Source: Xylanimonas cellulosilytica DSM 15894
GTDB taxonomy: Bacteria > Actinomycetota > Actinomycetes > Actinomycetales > Cellulomonadaceae
DNA length: 64,000 nucleotides
Assembly (NCBI RefSeq): GCF_000024965.1
Contig: NC_013530.1
Coordinates: 3,224,001-3,288,000, forward strand
Reading direction: 5' to 3'
Below the pieces are notes generated by a model that was not told where the DNA came from, made no database searches, and worked only from the letters and a program-made list of their open reading frames with translations. The position numbers and the translations under genes were made by a program. Shown here in pieces: positions 23,665-31,168 of the stretch; positions within the stretch are counted from its first letter, which is position 1; every line of letters starts with the position of its first letter.

Positions 23665-25170
23665 TCAGTACGCCCCGGCCCCGCTGAACACGGCCTTCGC
23701 GGTGCGGGCCAGGATCAGCAGGTCGCCGAACGGCGTCCAGTTCTCGGCGTAGTACACGTCGAGCCGCACGCACTCCTCCCACGGGAGGTCCGAGCGTCCG
23801 CCCACCTGCCACAGGCCCGTCAGGCCGGGCTTGACCAGCAGCCGACGCCGCATGCGCGCCTCGTACTGGCTGACCTCCGCCGGCAGCGGCGGTCGCGGGC
23901 CGACCAGGCTCATCTGCCCGGCGAGCACGTTGAAGAGCTGCGGCAGCTCGTCCAGGGAGAAGCGGCGCAGCACGCGACCCACCCGGGTGACCCGCGGGTC
24001 GTGCCGCCGCTTGAACAGCACGCCCGCACCGTCGTTGCCCTCCTGGGCGACGTCGGCGACGCGCTGCTCGGCATCCACCACCATGCTGCGGAACTTGAGC
24101 ATGCCGAACGTCTGCCCGCCGCGGCCCACCCGGTCCTGCTTGAACAGCACCGGGCCGCGGCTCGTGGCCTTGACGGCCACCGCGACGACGAGCAGCACCG
24201 GGGACATCAGCAGCGTCAGCAGCGCGGCGCCCGTCCAGTCCATCGCCGCCTTCGCGACGAACCGGGGGCCCGCGAACCGCGGCGCGTCCACGTGCAGCAG
24301 GCTCACCCCGGCCGCCGGGGTGACGGTGATGCGCGGCCCGGCGACGTCGGCCAGCTCGGCGGTGAGCATGAGGTCGACGCCCACCGGCTCCAGCTCCCAG
24401 CCCAACCGGCGCACGACGTCGGCGGTGATCGCGTCCGACCCGGAGACGGCGACGCAGTCCGCACCCACCTGGGCGGCGACCATGCCGGCGTTCCGCAGGT
24501 CGCCCAGCACGGGGACCCCGGAGATCTCGTCGCCCGCCCGCACCGTTCCCGTGGGCGTGCAGACCCCGACGACGCGGTACCCGGACGTGGGCCGCCCGTT
24601 GAGCTCACGGATGAGGCGTTCGGCCTGGTCGCGCAGCCCGATCGCCAGCACCGCCGTCGTCATCCCGCGATCCACACGGTGGCGATGCAGCCAGCGACGC
24701 CACCCGAAACGTGCCGCGAGCAGGCCTACGAGGCCCACCGGGAGCGCGATCAGCACGTACGTGCGGGCCGCCTCCGCCGAGACCAGGAACGCCGCCACCG
24801 TGACGATGCTGAACAGCTTCCACGACGCATTGAACACGCGGTGGTACTCCAGCGGGCCGGAGCCGAAGACGCGCGGGTCGTACGCCCGGCCGAGGGCCAG
24901 GGCGATCATCCACAGCGACGCCAGACCCACCGACATGCCCACCCGGATCGCGATCGCGCCCGCCGTGTGCGCCGGGCCCAGCTCGAGCGCCCGCACGAAC
25001 GACGCGATCATGATCGACGCCGAGACCACCAGCACATCCGTCGTCGCCACCCGGTGCCGGTAGTCCAGGTGCCAGCGCTCTCCGCGGAACGCGTCTCGGG
25101 TCGCGGCGAGACCCTGGGCGCGCAACGCGCCGCGCGGGCTGACGAGACTGCCCTGGGTCACAGCGGACAC
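23665..25170 (-). CDS. Second exopolysaccharide priming glycosylphosphotransferase
   Basis: 501 residues from the GTG at 25170, with AAGGAAA eight bases upstream; the longer frame to 25278 lacks a ribosome site. Same design as the protein at 2934: N-terminal membrane helices (about 45-165), a soluble NAD-binding-like middle (TTAVLAIGLRDQAERLI), and a C-terminal bacterial sugar transferase domain with [43 protein letters not shown] and PGLTGLWQVGGRS. It should attach the first sugar phosphate to undecaprenyl phosphate. No glycosyltransferases, flippase or polymerase genes are adjacent, so this priming enzyme works alone here or serves another locus. Confidence 0.92.
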   Translation of the reverse strand: MSAVTQGSLVSPRGALRAQGLAATRDAFRGERWHLDYRHRVATTDVLVVSASIMIASFVRALELGPAHTAGAIAIRVGMSVGLASLWMIALALGRAYDPRVFGSGPLEYHRVFNASWKLFSIVTVAAFLVSAEAARTYVLIALPVGLVGLLAARFGWRRWLHRHRVDRGMTTAVLAIGLRDQAERLIRELNGRPTSGYRVVGVCTPTGTVRAGDEISGVPVLGDLRNAGMVAAQVGADCVAVSGSDAITADVVRRLGWELEPVGVDLMLTAELADVAGPRITVTPAAGVSLLHVDAPRFAGPRFVAKAAMDWTGAALLTLLMSPVLLVVAVAVKATSRGPVLFKQDRVGRGGQTFGMLKFRSMVVDAEQRVADVAQEGNDGAGVLFKRRHDPRVTRVGRVLRRFSLDELPQLFNVLAGQMSLVGPRPPLPAEVSQYEARMRRRLLVKPGLTGLWQVGGRSDLPWEECVRLDVYYAENWTPFGDLLILARTAKAVFSGAGAY

Positions 25171-25338
25171 GGTGTTTTCCTTCGGCTCGGGGTGGGGGTC
25201 GGTCCCGACTCTAGGAGCGGTGAAGGACTCTTGGAGGACTGGAAAAGACCTTTCATCCGGCGAACACCCGCAGTTCACCCGGCCGTTGTGGTAGTCCGGT
25301 GCGGGCGGGGTGCGTGCCCGCGCTCCTAGACTGGCGGC

Positions 25339-25575
25339 GTGCCCTCGCTCCTGCGGATCCTGACCCGGCCCGAGACGCGTCGACCCGGCCCGCCGCCCCT
25401 GGCCGTCGACCTGCGCAAGGTGCTGCTCGCGGGGATCGCATGCTGGGTCGTGGCCACCGTCGTCGTCGGCGTGCTGGTGGCGTTGGACGTCAAGGAGCTG
25501 ACCGCGCTGTGGGTGTGCCTGTCCGGCCTCGCGCTCGGCGGGCTCGGGCTGCTCTGGGCTCGCGGAAAGCGCTGA
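25339..25575 (+). CDS. DUF2530 small membrane protein
   Basis: 78 residues from a GTG. TAGACT ends six bases upstream, suggesting a leaderless transcript. PPPLAVDLRKVLLAGIACW and LWVCLSGLALGGLGLLWARGKR match the actinobacterial DUF2530 family: two transmembrane helices (about 27-49 and 54-74) and a basic C-terminal tail. Function unknown. It is divergent from the sugar transferase and converges with the large sacsin-like gene, with 12 bases between stops. Confidence 0.82.
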   Translation: MPSLLRILTRPETRRPGPPPLAVDLRKVLLAGIACWVVATVVVGVLVALDVKELTALWVCLSGLALGGLGLLWARGKR

Positions 25576-25587
25576 GCCCCGGTCCTG

Positions 25588-28500
25588 CTACTCCCAGGCG
25601 AGCGACGCCCAGACCGCGGCCGCACGCTCCGGGGCGCTGAGCACCTCGCGGAGCGCCGCAGCCCGGTGCGGGGCACCGAGGAGATCGGCAAGGGCGTCGG
25701 CCAGGGCGCCGTCGTCCGTGGCATGAACGTCGCCGTCGAACACCCAGAAGCGGACGGGTGTGCCGCCGACGCGCAGGTCATCGTGGTGCTGGTAGGCGGC
25801 CGGGAGGCGTCCGTCGAGGGCGACGACACGGGAGTCGATCGGCCGGGCCTGACCGTCGTCGTCCGGCCGTTGCTCCGCGGCAAGCGGCAGGTCGAGCAGC
25901 TCCGCGACCGCCTCAGCCGCCCCGGCGGGCGCCGGGAGGACAGGTCCGAGCTGCGCCCACCGCCGTCCGGGAGCAACAACGACCTCATCGGCATCCGCCA
26001 CCAGCACACCGCCCGCACCCCCGGTGGTTGAGCCTGTCGAACCCACCCCACCCGCGCTGCCGCCCCCGGTGGCCGACCCGGCCCCGCCCCCGGTGGTTGA
26101 GCCTGTCGAAACCACCCCACCCACGCTGCCGCCCCCGGTGGCCGACCCGGCCCCGCCCCCGGTGGTTGAGCCTGTCGAAACCACCCCGACCACCAACCCC
26201 GGCAACCGATCCGGCAACAGCTCAAGCAAGCCCGCCCGCTCACCCGGCTCCGCCCCCACGGCCACCGCAGCAAGCCCGGCCCACAGCGCGAGCGCATCGC
26301 GCACCGCGACCTCGGAGCCGACGGGCCCGAGCGCATCCAGCACGACAGGCCAGTCCTCGGCCCGCTGCTCGGCAAGGCTGCCGACACCACCGATCGCCGC
26401 CACCACCGCCGCGTCAAGACCCCGGGTCGCAGCGGGAGCAGCCGGCAGCAGAGGAACCCCGTCGTGCAGCGCGAACGGTGCGCCGAACCGGCGCCGCAGC
26501 CACCAGGAGGCGTACGACGGCGCAGGCGCAGCACCCGGCCGCGCGCCGGCGCCGGGACGGACGGGGGTCAGCAGGGCGCGGCGCAGGTCCGGCTGCTCGG
26601 CGATCAGCGCGAGGGCCTGCGGCCACGACTCCTCGGCGACGGCGTCGAGGTCGGCGATCGCCTCGACGTCGTCGAGCAGGACGTCGCTCCCCCAGAGGTC
26701 GGCGAGGTGCTCGAGGTACGCGGACCAGTCGGCGAGCCAGGAGGTAGGGCTGAGCGGGTCGTGCTCCTCGTCGGGTTCGTCGGGAGCGGGCGTGACGGCC
26801 TCCCCCACCCGGTACACGTCGAGCACGGCGTGGGCACCGGCGGCGATCAGCACGGTCTCGCCGTGCCGGTTCACCTCGGCGTCGTCGACGACGGCGAGCC
26901 CGTCGAGGTGGTCGGCCGCCCACGTGCCGGGCACCGCGGTCTCGCGCAGCGGGACGGGCACCCCGCCGTCGGCCCGCACGGGCAGCTCCCCCACCCAGAA
27001 GGGAACCGCGTCGCCGGACCCCGGCCCGACCGCGTCGACAACGGCACTGACCAGCCGGAGGACGGCATCGACGACGGCCTGCGGGCCGCGACCGTCGTCG
27101 AGCGCCAGATCGCCAAACCCGTTGTCGGCCGTATCGCGCCGACCACCGTCGTCGTCGGGCACCCGACCGCCATCGTCGTCGTACGCATCGGCGCCGCCGT
27201 CGTCGTCGTGCTCGCGGCCGCCATCGTCGTCGTACGCATCGCCGCCATCGTCGTCGTACGCATCGCCGCCTCCGTCGTCGTCGTCGTACCGACCGTCGCC
27301 GCCGTCATACGCATCGCCGTCGTCGTCGAGCACATCCGACGCGGCGGTGAGCGCGGCGGAGCGCACGGCGGGATCGGCGAGCACCGCGCGCGGGTCGAAC
27401 CGGACGGCTCCGACCCGCTCGAGGACGGGGTGCGCGGCGTCGGGGTGCACCACCCGCAGCCCAAGCACCCCCCACTCCCCTGCGGAGACACCGCCCGAGC
27501 CACCCGGCAGATTGCCGTCTGCTCGTGAGCTGGAACTCGCGGACAGAGGCTGACCTGCCGCGTGGACGGAGGAGTCGGGCAGCACCAGACCGCGGGCGCC
27601 TCGGGCCACACGGCCGTCGGCGAGCGGGACGGGTGCACCGGCGAGCGCCTCGCGCACCGCCGGGTCGCTGAGGTGCGGTGCGAGCGCGGCGTAGACCGCC
27701 CGCCACCGCGCGGGCGGAGACCCGGCGAGGTCGTCGAGCGCGTCCGCGAGCGGGACCACCTGCGCGCCGAGCCTTCGCGCGATCGCATGGTGCCGCACCG
27801 CGAGCGGCACCGTCCCGACGGCGGCGGCGACATCGTCGTCCTCCCCGACAGGCCCCGCCAGCAGCACCGCCTCACGAGGCGCAACCCGCCGAACCTCCCC
27901 CAACGTGTCAGCCCCAGAGCGCACCTCGGCACCCCACGACCCTGACACCTCGTCCAACCCCGCGCTGTCAGGTCCAGGGCGCATCCCGGCACCCCACGAC
28001 CCTGACACCTCGTCCAACCCCGCGCTGTCAGGTCCAGAGCGCACCCCGGCACCCCACATCCCTGACACGCCACCCAACCCCGCAGCGCTGTCAGGTTCAT
28101 GGGGCTCTCGGGCGCGCCGGTCACCTGACAAGCCGGTGGGGGTGGCCAGGAGGGGGGTGGTCGCCAGGGCGTCGAGGGCGGCCTCGCGGATCGCGGCGTC
28201 GAGCTCACCCGCGGGTAGGCCGGCGGGGACCAGGTCGAGCGCGTCAGCGCCACGCGCGGTCGCGACGTCGCCGAGCAAGTCGGCGCCTCGCGTAGACGCG
28301 ACATCACCGAGCAGTGCGGCGTCTCCCGCGGTTGCGATGTCACCCCGCACGTCAGCGTCTCCCGCCGTTGCGACGTCACCCTGCCCGTCGGCGTCTCCCG
28401 CAGCAGCGACGTCGCCGAGCAGGGCGGCGTAGGCGCGGCCTGCCTCGGCCGCGAGCCGGTCGGTCGCGGCGCCGGGGAGGACGCGGCGTCGGCCAGGGTC

Positions 28501-29442
28501 GACGGGGAAGGTGGCGATCAGCACCGCCGGGAAGGTGAGCGGCACGTCCGTCGGGGTGGGCGCGTGCAGCACGCGGTGCTCGCGAGTCTGCCTGCGCTCG
28601 GACGCGGACCGCGGCAGCGCCCACAGCACCGACCAGGCGGTGCGGCGTTGCTCGACGGGCAGCTCGGCGACGTCGGCGCTGGTCAGGTGGCCTTCGGCGT
28701 GGCGGGTGAGCCAGCGGTCGGCGACGCCGTCGAGCACGCGCGGAGCCTCGCCGTCGACGTCGATCTCGACCCGGTCCAGGGCGGGCAGCGCGAGCAGCAG
28801 CGCGTCGTCGAGACCGTCGAGCTGCGCCCGCACGACGGCGACGGCGTCCGCGTCGCGCAGCACCACCTCCACCTCGGTCTCCCCGCCCGTGGCGGGGGCA
28901 GCAGGAAAGGGAAGCCGGAGCACCGCGATCGGGGCGGCAGTTCGGCGTTCGAACGGCAGTTCAGACTGCCGCTCGGAGGGCGAGCTGCCGCCCAGATCGG
29001 TATGTGCCGCCTGGTCAGCCAGGGTGGTGGCGAAGCGGATGCCGCCTGTGATCGAGCAGATCGTGATGTCGTCGCTGACAGCGCGGACCGCGGCGAAACC
29101 GACGCCGAAGCGGCCGACCGATCCCTCGCCCTTCGACGATGCCCGCAGCGAGGCCAGCGAGGCGACCCCGGCCGCGTCGAGCGGGGCGCCCACGTTGGTG
29201 ACCCGCAACGTCGCCGGGGAGGTCGTGGTGTCGAGGTGGAACGTCACCCGGCCCGGGACGCCCGCGCGGGTGGCGGCGTCGGCGGCGTTCTGTGCGAGCT
29301 CGACGACGACGCGGTCGCGGTAGTAGCCGCGGGCGTGGTCCTCCTCGAGGTTCGCGTCCTCGCGTCGGCGGGTCGGAGAGGCGCGCCACGCGTCGAGGAC
29401 GGCGCGGCGCAGGGCCGCGGTGCCGAACGGGTCGGCGGTCAC
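25588..29442 (-). CDS. Sacsin/Hsp90-like ATPase-domain protein with repeat expansions
   Basis: 1284 residues from a GTG that overlaps the DUF3027 stop as GTGA. The N-terminus has a Bergerat ATP-binding fold: VVVELAQNAADAATRAG (Mg-binding Asn), LRVTNVGAPLDAAGV and GRFGVGFAAVRAVSD (lid). It is the sacsin N-terminal-like module found in actinobacterial proteins, presumed chaperone-like. The body is swollen by in-frame repeats: DVATAGDAD-type units near residue 350-400, three 20-residue units coded at 27901-28080, a D/G-rich tract coded at about 27130-27340, and three 25-bp palindromes at 26023-26185 that encode VVSTGSTTGG units. No frame is broken. It is the last gene of a cspA-DUF3027-sacsin-like operon. 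Confidence 0.85.
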   Translation of the reverse strand: MTADPFGTAALRRAVLDAWRASPTRRREDANLEEDHARGYYRDRVVVELAQNAADAATRAGVPGRVTFHLDTTTSPATLRVTNVGAPLDAAGVASLASLRASSKGEGSVGRFGVGFAAVRAVSDDITICSITGGIRFATTLADQAAHTDLGGSSPSERQSELPFERRTAAPIAVLRLPFPAAPATGGETEVEVVLRDADAVAVVRAQLDGLDDALLLALPALDRVEIDVDGEAPRVLDGVADRWLTRHAEGHLTSADVAELPVEQRRTAWSVLWALPRSASERRQTREHRVLHAPTPTDVPLTFPAVLIATFPVDPGRRRVLPGAATDRLAAEAGRAYAALLGDVAAAGDADGQGDVATAGDADVRGDIATAGDAALLGDVASTRGADLLGDVATARGADALDLVPAGLPAGELDAAIREAALDALATTPLLATPTGLSGDRRAREPHEPDSAAGLGGVSGMWGAGVRSGPDSAGLDEVSGSWGAGMRPGPDSAGLDEVSGSWGAEVRSGADTLGEVRRVAPREAVLLAGPVGEDDDVAAAVGTVPLAVRHHAIARRLGAQVVPLADALDDLAGSPPARWRAVYAALAPHLSDPAVREALAGAPVPLADGRVARGARGLVLPDSSVHAAGQPLSASSSSRADGNLPGGSGGVSAGEWGVLGLRVVHPDAAHPVLERVGAVRFDPRAVLADPAVRSAALTAASDVLDDDGDAYDGGDGRYDDDDGGGDAYDDDGGDAYDDDGGREHDDDGGADAYDDDGGRVPDDDGGRRDTADNGFGDLALDDGRGPQAVVDAVLRLVSAVVDAVGPGSGDAVPFWVGELPVRADGGVPVPLRETAVPGTWAADHLDGLAVVDDAEVNRHGETVLIAAGAHAVLDVYRVGEAVTPAPDEPDEEHDPLSPTSWLADWSAYLEHLADLWGSDVLLDDVEAIADLDAVAEESWPQALALIAEQPDLRRALLTPVRPGAGARPGAAPAPSYASWWLRRRFGAPFALHDGVPLLPAAPAATRGLDAAVVAAIGGVGSLAEQRAEDWPVVLDALGPVGSEVAVRDALALWAGLAAVAVGAEPGERAGLLELLPDRLPGLVVGVVSTGSTTGGGAGSATGGGSVGGVVSTGSTTGGGAGSATGGGSAGGVGSTGSTTGGAGGVLVADADEVVVAPGRRWAQLGPVLPAPAGAAEAVAELLDLPLAAEQRPDDDGQARPIDSRVVALDGRLPAAYQHHDDLRVGGTPVRFWVFDGDVHATDDGALADALADLLGAPHRAAALREVLSAPERAAAVWASLAWE
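26023..26185. repeat. Three 25-bp palindromes in 69-bp tandem inside the sacsin-like gene
   Basis: Copies at 26023-26047, 26092-26116 and 26161-26185. The 69-base period equals 23 codons, so the array keeps the reading frame. The first copy differs by one base. Confidence 0.85.
27901..28080. repeat. 60-bp tandem repeat, three units, coding
   Basis: Three consecutive 60-base units with few differences, each holding CCTGACA and TGTCAGG as an inverted pair. Each codes 20 residues of the sacsin-like protein (units with SGSWGAG and RPGPDSAGLDEV). Confidence 0.85.
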
Positions 29443-30434
29443 TCCGCCTCGGGGGGCGCCTCGGCGGTGGGGGTGGAGTCGGCGGGTGGGGTGGTTTCGA
29501 CAGGCTCAACCACCGGGACCGTGGGTTCGACGGGCTCGACCACCTGGTCGGTCAGGGGGGTGGTTTCGACGGGCTCAGCCACCGGGGTGGGCTCGACCAC
29601 CGGTGGGGTGGTTTCGACAGGCTCGACCACCGGGGTGGGCGGCGGGGCCGGGAGGTCGACGAGTTCCAGGGTGGTCTCGTCGATCAGCGGGTCGGCGGCG
29701 GGCCAGTCGGTGTGGCCGGGCTCGACGTCGGTCTCCGAGTGGGCGCCGCAGCCGTGGTCGAGCGAGACGACCTTGCCGTCGTCGGGCGACCACTCGTTGG
29801 CGCACACCCCGAAGAGCTGACCGAGCTCACCGGCGAGCGGGATGAGGAACCCGCACGACAGGCACTCGGCCGGGGACCGGACCGCGCCGGCCGCCGTCGG
29901 GCCGCGGGAGCCGCGGTACCAGCGCTGCGCGGCCTCGGCGCGACCGGTCGGGGACAGCACGCGCGTCCGGGCGAGCGCGAGCTCGTCGATCGCGACCTCG
30001 TCCTGCTCGGGGTCGCCGGTGGGCTCCCAGCCGGGCTCGAGGCGCGGGTCGTCGGCCTTGAACGGCAGCGTGTCGCCGGGGCCGATGTCGCCGGGGCGCA
30101 GGCGCTCCGACCACGGCAGCCAGTCGGGGGCGAGCAGCGCGCCGTCGCCGGGCAGCAGCTCGACCTCGCACACGGTCGCGTTGCGCCCGCGGGGCACGCG
30201 CGCCAACGTGACCACCCAGGACCAGCCCTGGTAGCCCGCCATCGCGGCGGCGAACCGGTGCGAGACCAGCCGTTCACCGTCGACGACGGCGCCCACGTGC
30301 TCACCGACGTCGGACGCGGACTCGGCGACCTCGACGGCGGCGGCGCGCGCCAGCTCGACGGCACCGACCAGCAGCACCTCCTTGGTGGGGCGGGTGGTGC
30401 GACGGGGGCGGGCGGCGGCCTGGGCAGCAGTCAC
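29439..30434 (-). CDS. DUF3027 domain-containing protein
   Basis: 331 residues from the GTG at 30434 (GAGGGACG upstream); the outer frame to 30812 overlaps the cold-shock gene and is rejected. It carries the actinobacterial DUF3027 features GYQGWSWVVTLARVPRGRNATVCEVELLPG, LAPDWLPWSERLRPGD and a probable zinc site SPAECLSCGFLIPLAGELGQ...VCANEWSPDDGKVV with C-x-x-C and further Cys/His residues. The last 60 residues are made of VVEPVETTP-type units from in-frame palindromic repeats. The gene lies between the cold-shock gene and the sacsin-like gene, overlapping the latter by four bases. Function unknown. Confidence 0.83.
   Translation of the reverse strand: MTAAQAAARPRRTTRPTKEVLLVGAVELARAAAVEVAESASDVGEHVGAVVDGERLVSHRFAAAMAGYQGWSWVVTLARVPRGRNATVCEVELLPGDGALLAPDWLPWSERLRPGDIGPGDTLPFKADDPRLEPGWEPTGDPEQDEVAIDELALARTRVLSPTGRAEAAQRWYRGSRGPTAAGAVRSPAECLSCGFLIPLAGELGQLFGVCANEWSPDDGKVVSLDHGCGAHSETDVEPGHTDWPAADPLIDETTLELVDLPAPPPTPVVEPVETTPPVVEPTPVAEPVETTPLTDQVVEPVEPTVPVVEPVETTPPADSTPTAEAPPEAE
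29485..29640. repeat. Cluster of 25-bp palindromes in the DUF3027 gene end
   Basis: Four to five intact or partial copies in both orientations (for example near 29490, 29520, 29560, 29605), coding the C-terminal VVEPVETTP-like tail of the DUF3027 protein. Confidence 0.8.
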
Positions 30435-30448
30435 GGGCGTATCGTCCC

Positions 30449-30832
30449 TCAGGCCTCGAGGTCGTCGGCGACCGCGCGCAGCAGCTTGGCGACGCGCTCG
30501 GCGGCCTTGTCCTCGGGGTAGCGACCGTGCTTGAGGGAGTCGCCCACGCGGTCGAGCACCTTGATGAGGTCCTCGACGATCGTCGCCATCTCGGAGGCCG
30601 GCTTGCGCTTGGCCTTGACGACCGACGGGCCGGCGTCGAGCACGGTGACCGCGAGCGCCGACGGGCCGCGGCGGCCGTCCGCCACGCCGTAGTCGACCCG
30701 GGTCCCGGGCTTGGGGTTGGCGGCGTCCGGGGGCAGCGCGGACGCGTGCAGGAAGACCTCGCCGCCGTCGTCGCCGGCGATGAAGCCGAACCCGCGCTCC
30801 GAGTCGAACCACTTGACCTTGCCGGTGGGCAC
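30449..30832 (-). CDS. Cold-shock domain protein with C-terminal extension
   Basis: 127 residues from the GTG at 30832, with GAGG six bases upstream. Residues 1-65 are a cold-shock domain with the RNA-binding motifs GKVKWFDSERGFGFIAGD and EVFLHASAL. The extra half (about 75-127, KRKPASEMATIVEDLIKVLDRV and the following helices) is helical, as in the longer CspA-like proteins of actinobacteria. It should bind RNA or single-stranded DNA. It starts the operon with DUF3027 (14 bases between stop and start) and the sacsin-like gene. The leader holds a 13-base direct repeat, GTTGCTGCTCAGG, at 30848-30860 and 30863-30875. Confidence 0.9.
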   Translation of the reverse strand: MPTGKVKWFDSERGFGFIAGDDGGEVFLHASALPPDAANPKPGTRVDYGVADGRRGPSALAVTVLDAGPSVVKAKRKPASEMATIVEDLIKVLDRVGDSLKHGRYPEDKAAERVAKLLRAVADDLEA

Positions 30833-30993
30833 TGTGACCTCGTTCGTGTTGCTGCTCAGGGAGTTGCTGCTCAGGATCCGTCGCGCGTGGGCGCGCCGGT
30901 GCACCCCGTCACCGGGGCCGGTGACCCAGTTTACGGGCCGGGACCAACTCCGCCGACGGTATTGCCCGGAGGAGACCGGCGCACCGTCGCCCA

Positions 30994-31066
30994 CCTCCCT
31001 TTGAACGTATGCCCCACTGTCGGTCTGGGCGCCAGAGCGACAGTGGGGCATACGTTCAAAGGGAGG
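30994..31066. repeat. 29-bp perfect inverted repeat with 15-base loop
   Basis: Arms 30994-31022 and 31038-31066 are perfect reverse complements (core TTTGAACGTATGCCCCACTG). It stands in the 336-base gap between the divergent cold-shock and helicase-associated genes, so it is not a simple terminator. The rest of that gap holds the cspA leader repeats and C/G-rich sequence without other visible signals. Confidence 0.85.
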
Positions 31067-31168
31067 GTCCCGGGGCGGGCGGAGGGAGCGGTCCAGGGGC
31101 GGGCCGAGGGAGGGGTCCGGGGGGCGGGCGGCCCGGGAGAGGGGCGGCGCACGCGTAGCATCGTGAGG

